From: Nipponacmea schrenckii
Taxonomy: Eukaryota; Mollusca; Gastropoda; Lottiidae
Reading direction: 5' to 3'
Assembly (NCBI GenBank): GCA_030562195.1
Contig: CM060200.1
Location: 16,368,001-16,432,000, forward strand
DNA length: 64,000 bases
The notes beneath the pieces were generated by a model, which worked only from the letters and a program-made list of their open reading frames with translations, was not told the origin of the DNA and did not search any database. Position numbers and translations under genes: made by a program. Shown piece by piece: positions 21,581-32,240 of the stretch (positions are counted from its first letter, which is position 1; every line of letters begins with the position of its first letter).

Positions 21581-24500
21581 GATAGCTTGCCAGGCAAGGT
21601 AATATACGCCCACTGGCAGCATTTATTTCAAATAAAAACTTTTCAGTAAGGTTACAGTAAGTGGAATGAAATATTCAACCTTCCAACCTATTTTTTTCTA
21701 GGGTCTCTAGTCTCTAAACTGTCAAGAATTGTACCTAATAACAACTCATTAAATATTTTTCGGTATTTTTATGATTTGCAATAGGGTTCACCCTTAATAA
21801 TATTTTTATATTTTTAATTCTTAATAAGGCTCATCCTTGGTTGATATTAAACAATTTCAGCGAGTTTTGTCAAAAAGGAATGTTTAGAGTGTTCACAAGC
21901 CAAAAGTTGAAAGCGTTTTTGAAAACAGGCACAATAACTGACACTAAATATTTTTCGATTTATCTGATTTTCAATAGGGTTTATCCTTGTGAGAAAACAA
22001 ATACTAAAGCCAAGTTTCATCAAAATCCATTCAAAATTGTTCTTTCTAGAGTGTTTACGAGTTAAATTGAACGCGTTTTCAAAAACAAGGTCAATAACTT
22101 GTACTAAATGTTTTTCGATTTTCAATAGGGTTCATCCTTGGGAGACAACAAATACTCCAGCCAAGTTACATCAAAATCCATTAAAAATTTTCAAGAACAA
22201 GGGCGTATAAAAAGTGCTGTTTGGGATTACTTCCAAAAAGAAACGGAATCGGATAAAGCCAAATGTGATCTTTGTGGAAGTCAACTTTCTTACAAAGGAG
22301 GTTCAACTTCTGTTCTACAGAACCATTTGTTACGAGGACTACGAGGTATTAAAATATAACTCATTTTATAGAAATCATAATATTGTTTTTTATTAACTCT
22401 TCTCTGATTGGCCGTTTGTTTCTACTTACCTGTCAATCAACTTCAAGCTTATCAATATTCATGAGAATTAAATACAGATTCATGAAAACATGCGCTACAA
22501 TGATGAGATGACACAACTGGAAACATTTATTACTTTGATCGGTCCCTTTGATCTACTCGAGACTGGCGCCATTCGTCTGTCCAAGTCTATCACCTGGGCT
22601 TGTTATCTTAATATGTCTGCTTCGATGAGTTGTTGATTTTTTAGGACAATTACTGGGGAACTGGTCCAAATTAGGTCAAATATTTGATACAGTACTTATT
22701 GCAGTTCAGTCTACGCTGTTACCGGTATAATAAAAACAGGTATAAAAACGTGTTAATTAACCGGGATTAACTGGGTAAAAAACGGTTAGTGCCGAAAATT
22801 ACCCGGTTCGTAAAAATCACTAACCGTTTTAACACTACTAAATATATTTCCATTTATTTGATTTATAATAGGGTTCATCCTTGGGTAAAAACAAATACTC
22901 AAGCCAAAGTTAATCAAAATCCATTAAGAATACTTCTTTCTAGAGTGTTTACAAGCTAAAATTGAATGCGTTTTCAAGAACAAGGGCAATAAAAAAAATT
23001 TTCGATTTCGCTGATTTTCAATAGGATTCATCCTTGAGTTATAACACACTCTCACACCAAGTTTCATCGAAATCCATCAAGAATTGTGCCATGTAGAGTG
23101 TTTACGAGACAAAAATCGAAAGCGTTTAAAAGAACAAGGGCAATAATTTATATTAGATATATTTTGATATTTTTAATTTTCAATTAGGCTCATCCCTTGC
23201 GATATCCAACAATTTCAGTGAGTTTTGTCAACATTGGTCATGAATTGTACCTTCTAGAGTGTTTATTAGCCAAAGAGTTAAACCCGTTTTCAAAGATAGC
23301 TTGCCAGGCAAGGTAATATACGCCCACTGGCAGCATTTATTTCAAATAAAAACTTTTCAGTAAGGTTACAATAAGTGGAATGAATTATTCAACCTACCAA
23401 CCTATTTTTTTCTAGGGTCTCTAGTTTCATTAAAAACTGTCAAGAATTGTACCTAATAACAACTCATTAAATATTTTTCGGTATTTTTATGATTTGCAAT
23501 AGGGTTCACCCTTAATAATATTTTGATATTTTTAATTCTTAATAAGACTCATCCTTGGTTGATATTAAACAATTTCAGCGAGTTTGTCAAAAAGGAATGT
23601 TTAGAGTGTTCACAAGCCAAAAGTTGAAAGCGTTTTTGAAAACAGGCGCAATAACTGACACTAAATATTTTCCGATTTATCTGATTTTCAATAGGGTTTA
23701 TCCTTGTGAGAAAACAAATACTAAAGCCAAGTTTCATCAAAATCCATTCAAAATTGTTCTTTCTAGAGTGTTTACGAGTTAAATTGAACGCGTTTTCAAA
23801 AACAAGGTCAATAACTTGTACTTAATATTTTTCGATTTTCAATAGGGTTCATCCTTGGGAGACAACAAATACTCCAGCCAAGTTACATCAAAATCCATTA
23901 AAAATTGTTCTTTCTAGAGTGTTTACAAGATCAAATTGAACGCGTTTTCAAGAACAAGGGCTATAACTGACACTAAATATATTTCTATTTATTTCATTTA
24001 CAAATGGGTAAAAACAAATACTCAAGCCAAAGTTAATCAAAATCCATTAAGAATAGTTCTTTCTAGAGTGTTTACAAGCTAAAATTGAATGCGTTTTCAA
24101 GAACAAGGGCAGTAACTCATACTAAAATTTTTTTCGATTTTGCTGATTTTCAATAGGGTTCATCCTTGAGTTATAACACACTCTCACACCAAGTTTCATT
24201 GAATTTCAATAAGGTTCATCCTTAGGTGATTACAAATACTCAAGCCAAGTTACTTCAAAATCGCTCAACAATTGTGACTTGTAGAGTGTTTACAAGGCAA
24301 AAATCCAACACATTTTATAGAACAAGGGCAATAATTCCTATTAAATATATTTCGATATGTGCTATTTTCAAAAGGGTTCATTCTTGGGTGATATTAAACA
24401 TTTTCAAGAACAAGGGCAGTAACTCATACTAAAATTTTTTTCGATTTCGCTGATTTTCGATAGGGTTTATCCTTGAGTTATAACATACTCTCACACCAAG

Positions 24501-24783
24501 TTTCATCAAAATCGGTCAAGAATTGCACGTTGTAGAGTGTTTACGAGCCATTCAAGAACAAGGGCACGAACTCATACTAATTTTTTTCCGATTTCGCTGA
24601 TTTTCAATAGGGTTCATCCTTGTGTGATCATAAACACTCATATAAAGTTTCATCTAAATCCGTCAAGAATTACACCGTGTAGAGTGTTTACGAGCAATTG
24701 TGGACGGATGGACCGACGGGCGGACGGACGGACGGATGTGGGTGACGACAATATACGCCCCCCATTTCATGTGGGCGTATAAA
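21581..24783 (+). mobile_element. HINE block inserted in the copia element
   Basis: It begins with a full 5' end (GATAGCTTGCCAGGCAAGGT, ATACGCCCACTGGCAGC) and ends with (GGAC)n (24702-24737) and the 3' hairpin ATACGCCC...GGGCGTAT-AAA. Outer flanks are copia RNase H on the left and copia RT on the right, and they rejoin as AA^AA. A second 5' end inside (23295) shows a nested or tandemly recombined copy. The first ~600 bp closely match 23295-23900 and 35050-35650, which suggests recent activity or gene conversion. It contains the BED-finger insert 22202-22842. Confidence 0.85.
22202..22842 (+). mobile_element. BED zinc-finger fragment and hAT-like end inside HINE
   Basis: HINE satellite is interrupted between ...TTCAAGAACAAGGGC and ACTAAATATATTTC (compare 35660-35700). 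The insert starts with an open frame SAVWDYFQKETES, AKCDLCGSQLSYKGGST and SVLQNHLLRG: a BED-type finger (C-x2-C...H) typical of the N-terminus of hAT transposases, ending at 22359. After it come ~450 non-coding bases, closing with ACCGTTTTAACAC, which resembles hAT terminal repeats. No matching left terminal repeat or 8-bp duplication was found, so the left end is probably truncated. Confidence 0.65.
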
Positions 24784-25060
24784 AATGAAGCTTTTATATC
24801 AATATTTTTAGGTTTCCAAACATTAGAAACAGTCAAGGCAGTGGGTGAATCAGCTGGAATATCATCTTCCTCAAAACCCCTTGCCACCAAATGAGCCTTT
24901 ATAGATTTTTCATTATCATTTACCTTGTTTGTTATGACCCATCATGTAATTACTGTCTTTTTTACCTTAATCTGAAACTTCTTCAAAAATATTAAAATGC
25001 CTCCAATTTTCAATTTCCTTTTGCTTAGCTATTTTGATCTGGGTTTTACAATTATCAAAC
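24784..25060 (-). pseudogene. Copia RT N-terminal fragment
   Basis: Minus strand: KQKEIENWRHFNIFEEVSD (24970-25030), then after frameshifts VARGFEEDDIPADSPTALTV and NIDIKASF (24890-24790). These are the first motifs of a copia reverse transcriptase (normally ...KARLVARGF...DSPT...DIKAAF). The rest of the RT, including the YVDD-type catalytic site, is absent: the frame meets the HINE 3' end at 24783, and RNase H follows on the other side. Confidence 0.8.
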
Positions 25061-25402
25061 TGATAAACAAGATTTTCATTATCAAAATCTGATTCATTTA
25101 TAGTATCACATGTATCATATTTCCAGTCTCTTACATCCTAAAAGAAATCAAGTCCTATTGGAATGTCCTCATCATCATTTTGAATGTTCAAATAGGCCCA
25201 GTTCCGACCCGTTGTCTTACCACCCCCTACTTATGACTTTTGATTTTGTCCACATGTCCTGACCATTCAAACGATATTGAATTGTTACACCATTGTCTGG
25301 CAGGTCTTTTACACATTTCACATTTTTGCCATTTTCACATAAAGATTCCTCATTTTCAGAGTCAATTTCATTTCTTGCACTGTCCTGAATTTGTAAACCA
25401 CT
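25061..25402 (-). pseudogene. Copia integrase-RT linker
   Basis: Low-complexity acidic linker, readable on the minus strand in pieces, with several stops. No separate gene is seen. Confidence 0.5.
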
Positions 25403-26511
25403 CTAAGTTTTCTTATCAATGTCTACACAGTTATTGTTCTTATTTTCTCCCTCAGTATCACAAAATTCCTCACCTACACGGAGGAGTCGACATGGATGCA
25501 CACGTACATACACACTTCCATGTCGTACAAAAATGACCTTACCATCCTGAACAATACCTCTTCCAGGTCCTTTCCACCGATGGCTATCATCCCGCTTATG
25601 GTACACCTTTTTCACCTTGCTCAAATGGACCCGGATTCGATCTTATTTTACTTCTGAGAGCTTTACGTATTCTCTCAGCAGATTCTGCCATTATGAAAGC
25701 TATTCTACCAAAATGAATGGCATTCAAATGACATGCAAATCGTTCACTGTTTGTTACACCTTCCAAGCACGGTGGACTATCTGACACGACAGAAGGTAGA
25801 TTTGGATTGATTCCGAAAACTAATTGATGAGGACTCCAGCCATATACCATTTGTAGACTGTTTTTTTGCATTAATTGCCCATACGAGTGCTATATCTAAA
25901 CTAATATCAGGATCATCTTCCAATATTTTGGAAACACAGTCATCAACTACGGCATGATTCCTTTCACAGATTCCATTCTGCCATGGGCTAAGTGCTGCTG
26001 TGTTAATAACCTCTATGTTGAGAATTTGACACATATCACGATATAAGTCATTAGCGAACTCACCTCCATTATCAGCCAGAAAACTCTTCGGAGCACCAAA
26101 ACCACCCACTATCCATTTCAGCATTACTTGCTCAATAATTGTCTCTGGCTTCTTATCTCTAATAACACTAGCTAAACTGAAACGTGTGGCTACATCTATC
26201 ATGTGAAGAAAGTAAATATTATTTTTCCATTGTTTTAAATCCATTGCAACACAGTCATTAAAATCAGTAGCCAAGGGTAGATTAACTATAGGACATGAAG
26301 GTGTCTTTTTGTATCGTTTACATGTCTCGCAATTTTCACTGACTTGTTCAATTAATTTGAAAATCTCATTATTATTTAAATTGGCATCTTGGACAAGTGC
26401 TTTTAATCTAGCAGGGCTAGGATGGGCAAACTGCTTGTGGAGCTTTGTTACCACCTTAAGATTTTCAGTATAGGCATTTGAGTTCCAGCACATGATACAC
26501 TTCTGATACAT
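25403..26511 (-). pseudogene. Copia integrase
   Basis: Minus strand. The zinc-binding domain shows KLHKQFAHPSPARLKAL and NCETCKRYKK (HHCC). The catalytic core shows VAMDLKQWK (first Asp), FLADNGGEF (second Asp), SPWQNGICERNHAVVDD (Glu), then LVWAINAKK. The frame shifts at about 25860-25780, where the core continues as GWSPHQLVFG and NLPSVVSDSPPCLEG. The C-terminal part at 25624-25403 shows WKGPGRGIVQDGKVIFVRHG and VRVHPCRL. All three catalytic residues are present, but at least two frame breaks inactivate it. Order (protease, integrase, RT) is as in Ty1/copia. Confidence 0.9.
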
Positions 26512-26812
26512 CTACGTCACTTTCTTCTAAAGGAACACAATAATGTCCTGCAGAAGTACACAATAAGTCCATTTGTTGGCCAAATATTTCTGCACAGTCA
26601 TTTTCAAGATCAAGTTTCACACGTGCATTTTTCATTGCATCCTTACTAAGTAGGAGAGGAATGTCACTGTTAACAATGTCTGTCACTATCATACAGTTCT
26701 GTCCAGCAATTTTACATGGTATATTAACTCTTCCCAAGGACTTTAAGCACTCACCATTTCCAAATTTAAATACTGAATCACTATTTTGTTTATGTTCTTC
26801 AATTTCTATCAA
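26465..26812 (-). pseudogene. Copia protease, C-terminal part
   Basis: Minus strand: SDSVFKFGNGECLKSLGRVN, MIVTDIVNSDIPLLLSKDAM and ARVKLDLENDCAEIFG are the flap and C-terminal region of a copia aspartic protease. The preceding frame (26799 onward) ends with SAILDRN: the active-site D is reached, but the following ~25 residues around the D-S/T-G motif are deleted and the frame breaks. Protease function is therefore lost. Confidence 0.8.
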
Positions 26813-27490
26813 GAATTGCAGAATTAAATGTCTCTGTAGTTAATACTTCTCTTTCAGTTGTAATGTTTCCAGTAAACAGAACAGCCATTTCAGGTCGATT
26901 TCTGTGTTCACTTCTCATATTTTCATAAGAACGAGGACAGTCTTTGATCAAATGCCGAATAGAGTCACAACTAGCACATCTCAATTGATTTCCATCAATA
27001 CCAGAAGGATTGATTCCTTTAGAGACGCCATACCCTGTATTTCTGCTGCAAAAGTTCTGTGAAAACCTGGCACAGGCACGACCTCTGCCTCTGTAAGAAT
27101 ATTTCCTGTCGTAGAAACTAGCATAAGCATAGACTTCATCCTGTCCCGATTCAATTTTAATGGCTGACTTACCACTGCTTGCAACACTTCCAATGTTTTG
27201 AGAACCAAAACATTTTTTTAAAGAATTACCCATTTGTTTAAAAAGTTCATTCGCCATGGCATAATTTACACCAGTAAGCACCAATTATCGATCTTTATTT
27301 TCTAAATTTGTTCCTTCTAACAACTTGAATGCCAAAACAGATTGAGGCAGTTCCATATGAAAATGTTTTGTCCTGTTATACAACTTTTCAAATTCTGTAA
27401 CATATACTTCCATTGATAAATTTTCAGTTCTTTTAAAACCATCAAATTCCACATAACATTCATAAGCTTCCGTCAGTTCATCTTTTTAAA
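26799..27490 (-). pseudogene. Copia Gag, C-terminal part with zinc knuckle
   Basis: Minus strand. From 27484 the UBN2-type gag domain reads ELTEAYECYVEFDGFKR, NLSMEVYVTEFEKLYNRTK and PQSVLAFKLLEG. A stop (about 27287) is followed by LVLTGVNYAMANELFKQMGN, an RGRG-rich stretch and one zinc knuckle CASCDSIRHLIKDC (C-x2-C-x4-H-x4-C). The N-terminal half of gag and the 5' LTR are gone; a HINE 5' end sits at 27492. Confidence 0.85.
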
Positions 27491-27491
27491 A

Positions 27492-28486
27492 GATAGCTTG
27501 CCAGGCAAGGTAACATACGCCCACTTCAGCAAACAGAATATTCCATGTTTTTTCATTTAATCAAGGGCAATAAGTCATAAACTGACATCTGGAATTGCAC
27601 CATTTTTGAACTTTAATGCGTACACAAGTAAATTTTAACATTTTCTCATTTAATCAAGGGCAATAACTCATAAACGGGCAATAACTCATAAACAGGCATC
27701 TGGCGAGACATTATCAAGATGAATACATACCAAGTTTCATTCATATCGGATGAAATCTATAGCTTCTATAGCATACACAAGTACATTTTACCGTTTTTTC
27801 ATTTAATCAAGGGCCATAACTCATAAACCGACATCTGGAATCGTGCCATTTTCGAACTTGTCTGAGATATTATCAAGATGAATACACATACCAAGTTTCA
27901 TTCAAATCAAATGAAGACTACAGCTTCTATTGCGTACACAAGTAAATTTTAATGTGTTTTCATCTAATCAAGGGCCATAACTCATAAACTGACATCTGGA
28001 ATCGTGCCATTTTCCAACTTGTCCGAGATATTATAAAGATGAATACACATACCAAGTTTCATTCAAATCAGATGAAAACTACAGCTTCTATTGTGTACAC
28101 AAGTAAATTTTAACTTTTTTCCATTTAATCGAGGGCCATAACTCATAAACCGACATCTGGAATCGTGCCATTTTCGAACTTGTCTGAGATATTATCAAGA
28201 TGAATACACATACCAAGTTTCATTCAAATCGGATAAAAACTACAGCTTCTATTGCGTACACAAGAAAATTTTAATGTTTTTTCATTTAATCAAGGGCCCA
28301 AACTCATAAACCGACATCTGGAATCGTATTATCAAGATGAATACACATACCAAGTTTCATTCAAATCGAATAAAAACTCTGGCCTGTATCGCGTACACAA
28401 GTAATTGTTGACGGACGGGTGGACGGGCGGACGGACAGACGGGGGTGATGGCAATATACATCCACATTTTCATGTGGGCGTATAAA
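27492..28486 (+). mobile_element. HINE copy, satellite subfamily B
   Basis: 5' end GATAGCTTGCCAGGCAAGGT, then about five 160-bp units of a distinct core (CATCTGGAATCGTGCCATTT; CAAGATGAATACACATACC near 27877, 28037, 28196 and 28334), then (GGAC)n at 28411-28440 and the 3' hairpin ATACATCCAC...GTGGGCGTAT-AAA. A close relative lies at 40810-41221. Left flank is copia gag; right flank is older HINE satellite. Confidence 0.83.
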
Positions 28487-28800
28487 AATTGCTCAAGAAT
28501 TGTGACTTGTAGAGTGTTTAAAAGGAAAAAATCGAACACATTTCATAAAGCAAGGACAATAATTCGTATTAAATATATTTGATTTTCAATAGGGGTCATC
28601 CTTTGGTGATATTAAACCATTTCAGCAAGTTTTATCAAAATCGGTCAATAATTGTGCTTTGAGGAGTGTTTACAAGCCACAAATTGAACGCATTTTCAAA
28701 AACAAGGGCAATAACTGATACTAAATATTTTTCGATTTAACTGAATTTCAATAGGGTTCATCCTTAGGTGATTACAAATACTCATGCCGAGTTATGTCAA
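28487..28800 (+). repeat. Outer (older) HINE satellite, left part
   Basis: Subfamily A units ending ...GCCGAGTTATGTCAA at 28800, where a younger HINE is inserted. The same sentence continues at 30954 with AATCGCTCAAGAATTG. Confidence 0.8.
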
Positions 28801-29812
28801 GATAGCTTGCCAGGCAAGCCCACTGGCAACATTGATTTTGAATAAAAAATTTTCAGTTAGGTAACAATTGGTGGACTAAAATATTCAACCTTCCGCCATA
28901 TACTTTTTTTCTAGGGTCTCTATTTTCATTAAAAAATGTCAGGAAAAGTACCTTATAACAACTCATTAAATATTTTTCGGTATTTTTATGATTTGCTATC
29001 GGGTTCACCCTTAATAATATTTTGATATTTTTAACAGGATCTTCCTTGGGTGATATCAAACAATTTCAGCGAGTTTGTCAAAAATGAACATGTGTTTACA
29101 ATCAAAAGTTTAAAGTGTTTTCAAAAACAAGGGCAATAACTGACACTAAATATTTGTCAGTTTATCTGATTTTCAATAGGGTTCATCCTTGGGAAAAACA
29201 AATACTAAAGCCAAGTTTCATCAAAATCCATTAAGAATTGTTTTTTCTAGAGTGTTTACAAGCTAAAATTGAACGCGTTTTCAAGAACAAGGGCAATAAC
29301 TCATACTAAATATTTTTCAATTTTGCTGATTTTCAATAGGATTCATCCTATTCATTAAAACACAATCTCACACCAAGTTTTATCAAAATTGGTCAAGAAT
29401 TGTGCCATGTAGAGTGTTTAGGAGACAAAAAACACGTTTAAAAGAACAAGGGCAAAAATTCATATTAGATATATTTTGATATTTTTAATTTTCAATAGGG
29501 CTCATCCCTGGGTGATATCAAACAATGTCAGTGAGTTTTTTCAACATTGTGCCTTCTAGAGTGTTTATAAGCCAAATAGTTAATCGGTTTTCAAACACGA
29601 GGTCAATAACTGACACTAAATATATTTCGATTTATTTGATTTTTAAAAGGCCATTAAGAATTGTTCTTTCTAGAGTGCTTACAAGCTAAAATTGAACGCG
29701 TTTTATAATAAATAAATAAATAAACTCTTTATTTTACATGGGTCAGAATTAGGCCCAATACACAAGGACATGGTCCTGTCTCACATTCAGCCCATGGGGC
29801 AATACATTGGAG

Positions 29813-29846
<34 letters not shown>

Positions 29847-30953
29847 AAGAAAAAAATAAAATAAAATCGAAAATACATAATATCTCAATATACAATTCGT
29901 CTGAAATACTAAAAATACACAAGTACATGTGTATCAAATGGACAGAGATATGTTCCGGCGATCAAGTACATGACCACAAATAAATATACAATACTCCACG
30001 TACAATTTGTTTAAAAATACACAAGTATATGTGCATGAATGGACAGATTTTCAACCTACAATTTGTTTATAAAATGGATGTAATATATAGTTCCCGCGGC
30101 CATGCACACGACCGCAAAAAATCACGTATTATTTCAACGTACAATTTATTTTAAAATACACAATTACATGTGTAAATAATGGAGAGATTTATCTTCCGGC
30201 GATCAAGTACATGACAGCAAAAACCATATATCATTTTCAAACACAAGGGCTATAACTGATACTAAATATTTTTTCGATTTAACTGAATTTCAATAGGGTT
30301 CATCCTTAGGTGATTACAAATACTCATGCCAAGTTATGTCAAAATCGCTCAAGAATTGTGACTTGTAGAGTGTTTACAAGGCAAAAATCCAACACATTTT
30401 ATAGAACAAGGCCAATAATTCGTATTAAATATATTTGGATATGTGCTATTTTCAAAAGGGTTCATTCTTGGGTGATATTAAACAATTTCAGCAACTTCGT
30501 CAAAATCAGTCAATAACTGTGCTTTGTAGAGTGTTTACAAGCTAAAAATTGAACGCGTTTTCAAAAACAAGGGCAATAACTGATATAAATTTTTTTTCGA
30601 TGTGACTGGTTTTCAATAGGCTTCATCCTTGGGTGATAGCAAATACTCAGGCCAAGTTTCAATAAAATCCATTAAAAATTGTTCTCTCAAGAGTGTTTAC
30701 AAGCTAAAATTGAACGCGTTTTCAAGAACAAGGGCAATAACTCATACTAAATGTTTTTCGATTTCGCTGATTTTCAATAGGGTTAAACCTTGCGTGATCA
30801 TAAACACTCATATAAAGTTTCATCTAAATCCGTCAAGAATTACACCTTGTAGAGTGTTTACGAGCAATTGTGGACGGACCGACGGACAGACAGACGGACG
30901 GACGGATGTGGGTGACGACAATATACGCCCCCAATTTCATGTGGGCGTATAAA
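28801..30953 (+). mobile_element. Nested HINE copy with readable empty site
   Basis: Full 5' end (GATAGCTTGCCAGGCAAGCC) and 3' end ((GGAC)n at 30873-30904, hairpin, GCGTATAAA). The flanks TTATGTCAA and AATCGCTCAAG rejoin exactly as in other, uninterrupted units (TTATGTCAAAATCGCTCAAG), giving insertion at AA^AA with no evident target duplication. It carries a LINE tail at 29702-30228. Confidence 0.88.
29702..30228 (-). mobile_element. 5'-truncated LINE tail
   Basis: Reverse complement of the 3' UTR at 2580-3105: (TTATT)-type tail (29702-29724), AATAAAGAG, the CCCATGGGCTGAATGTGAG box, a polypyrimidine tract and three CTGTCCATT blocks. It is inserted in HINE satellite between GAACGCGTTTT and TTTTCAAACAC, so a TTTT target duplication is possible. 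Confidence 0.85.
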
Positions 30954-31880
30954 AATCGCTCAAGAATTGTGACTTGTAGAGTATTTACAAGGCAAAAATT
31001 CAACAAATTTTATAGAAAAGGGCAATAATTCATATTAAATATATTTCGATATTTTCTATTTTCATAAGGGTTCATCCTTGGATGATATTAAACAATTTCA
31101 GCAAGTTTTGTCAAAATCGGTCAATAATTGTGCTTTGTAGAGTGTTTACAAGCCACAAATTGAACGTGTTTTCAAAAACAAGGGCAATAACTGATACTTA
31201 ATATTTTTCGATTTTACTGAATTTCAATAGGATTCATCCTTAGGTGATTACAAATACTCATGCCGAGTTACGTCAAAATTGCTCAAGAATTGTCACTTGT
31301 AGAGTGTTTACAAGGCAAAAATCCAACAAATTTTATAGAACAAGGGCAATAATTCGTATTAAATATATTTCAATATTTTCAAAAGGGTTCATCCTTGGAT
31401 GATATTAAACAATTTCAGCAAGTTTTGTCAAAAATTGAACGTGTTTTCAAAAACAAGGGCAATAACTGATATTAATTTTTTTTCGATTTAACTAGTTTTC
31501 AATAGGCTTCATCACAAATAATCAAGCCAAGTTTCAACAAAAGAATTGTTCTTTCAAGAGTGTTTGCAAGCTAAAAGGGAATGAGTTTTCAAGAACAAGG
31601 GCAATAACTCATACTAAATATTTTTCGATTTCGCTGATTTTTCATGTGTCATCCTAGAGTTATAACACACTCTCACGCCAAGTTACATCAAAATCAATCA
31701 AGAATTGCACATTGTAGAGTGTTAATGAGCCTTTCAAGAACAAGGGCAAGAACTCATACTAAATTTTTTTCCGATAGTGTTCATCCTTGCGTTATCATAA
31801 ACACTCACAAAAAGTTTCATCAAAAACTGTCAAGAATTGAGTGTTTACCAGCAATGGTGAACAAACGGACGTTTAAAAAT
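30954..31880 (+). repeat. Outer HINE satellite, right part with decayed 3' end
   Basis: Continues the units of 28487-28800. It ends at 31850-31880 in a worn version of the 3' end (ACAAACGGACGTTTAAAAAT) lacking the hairpin. Confidence 0.75.

Positions 31881-32240
<360 letters not shown>

Noticed and set aside
24705..24740. (ACGG)n tracts as independent microsatellites
   Set aside because: They always sit at the same place just before the HINE 3' hairpin; they are part of the element.
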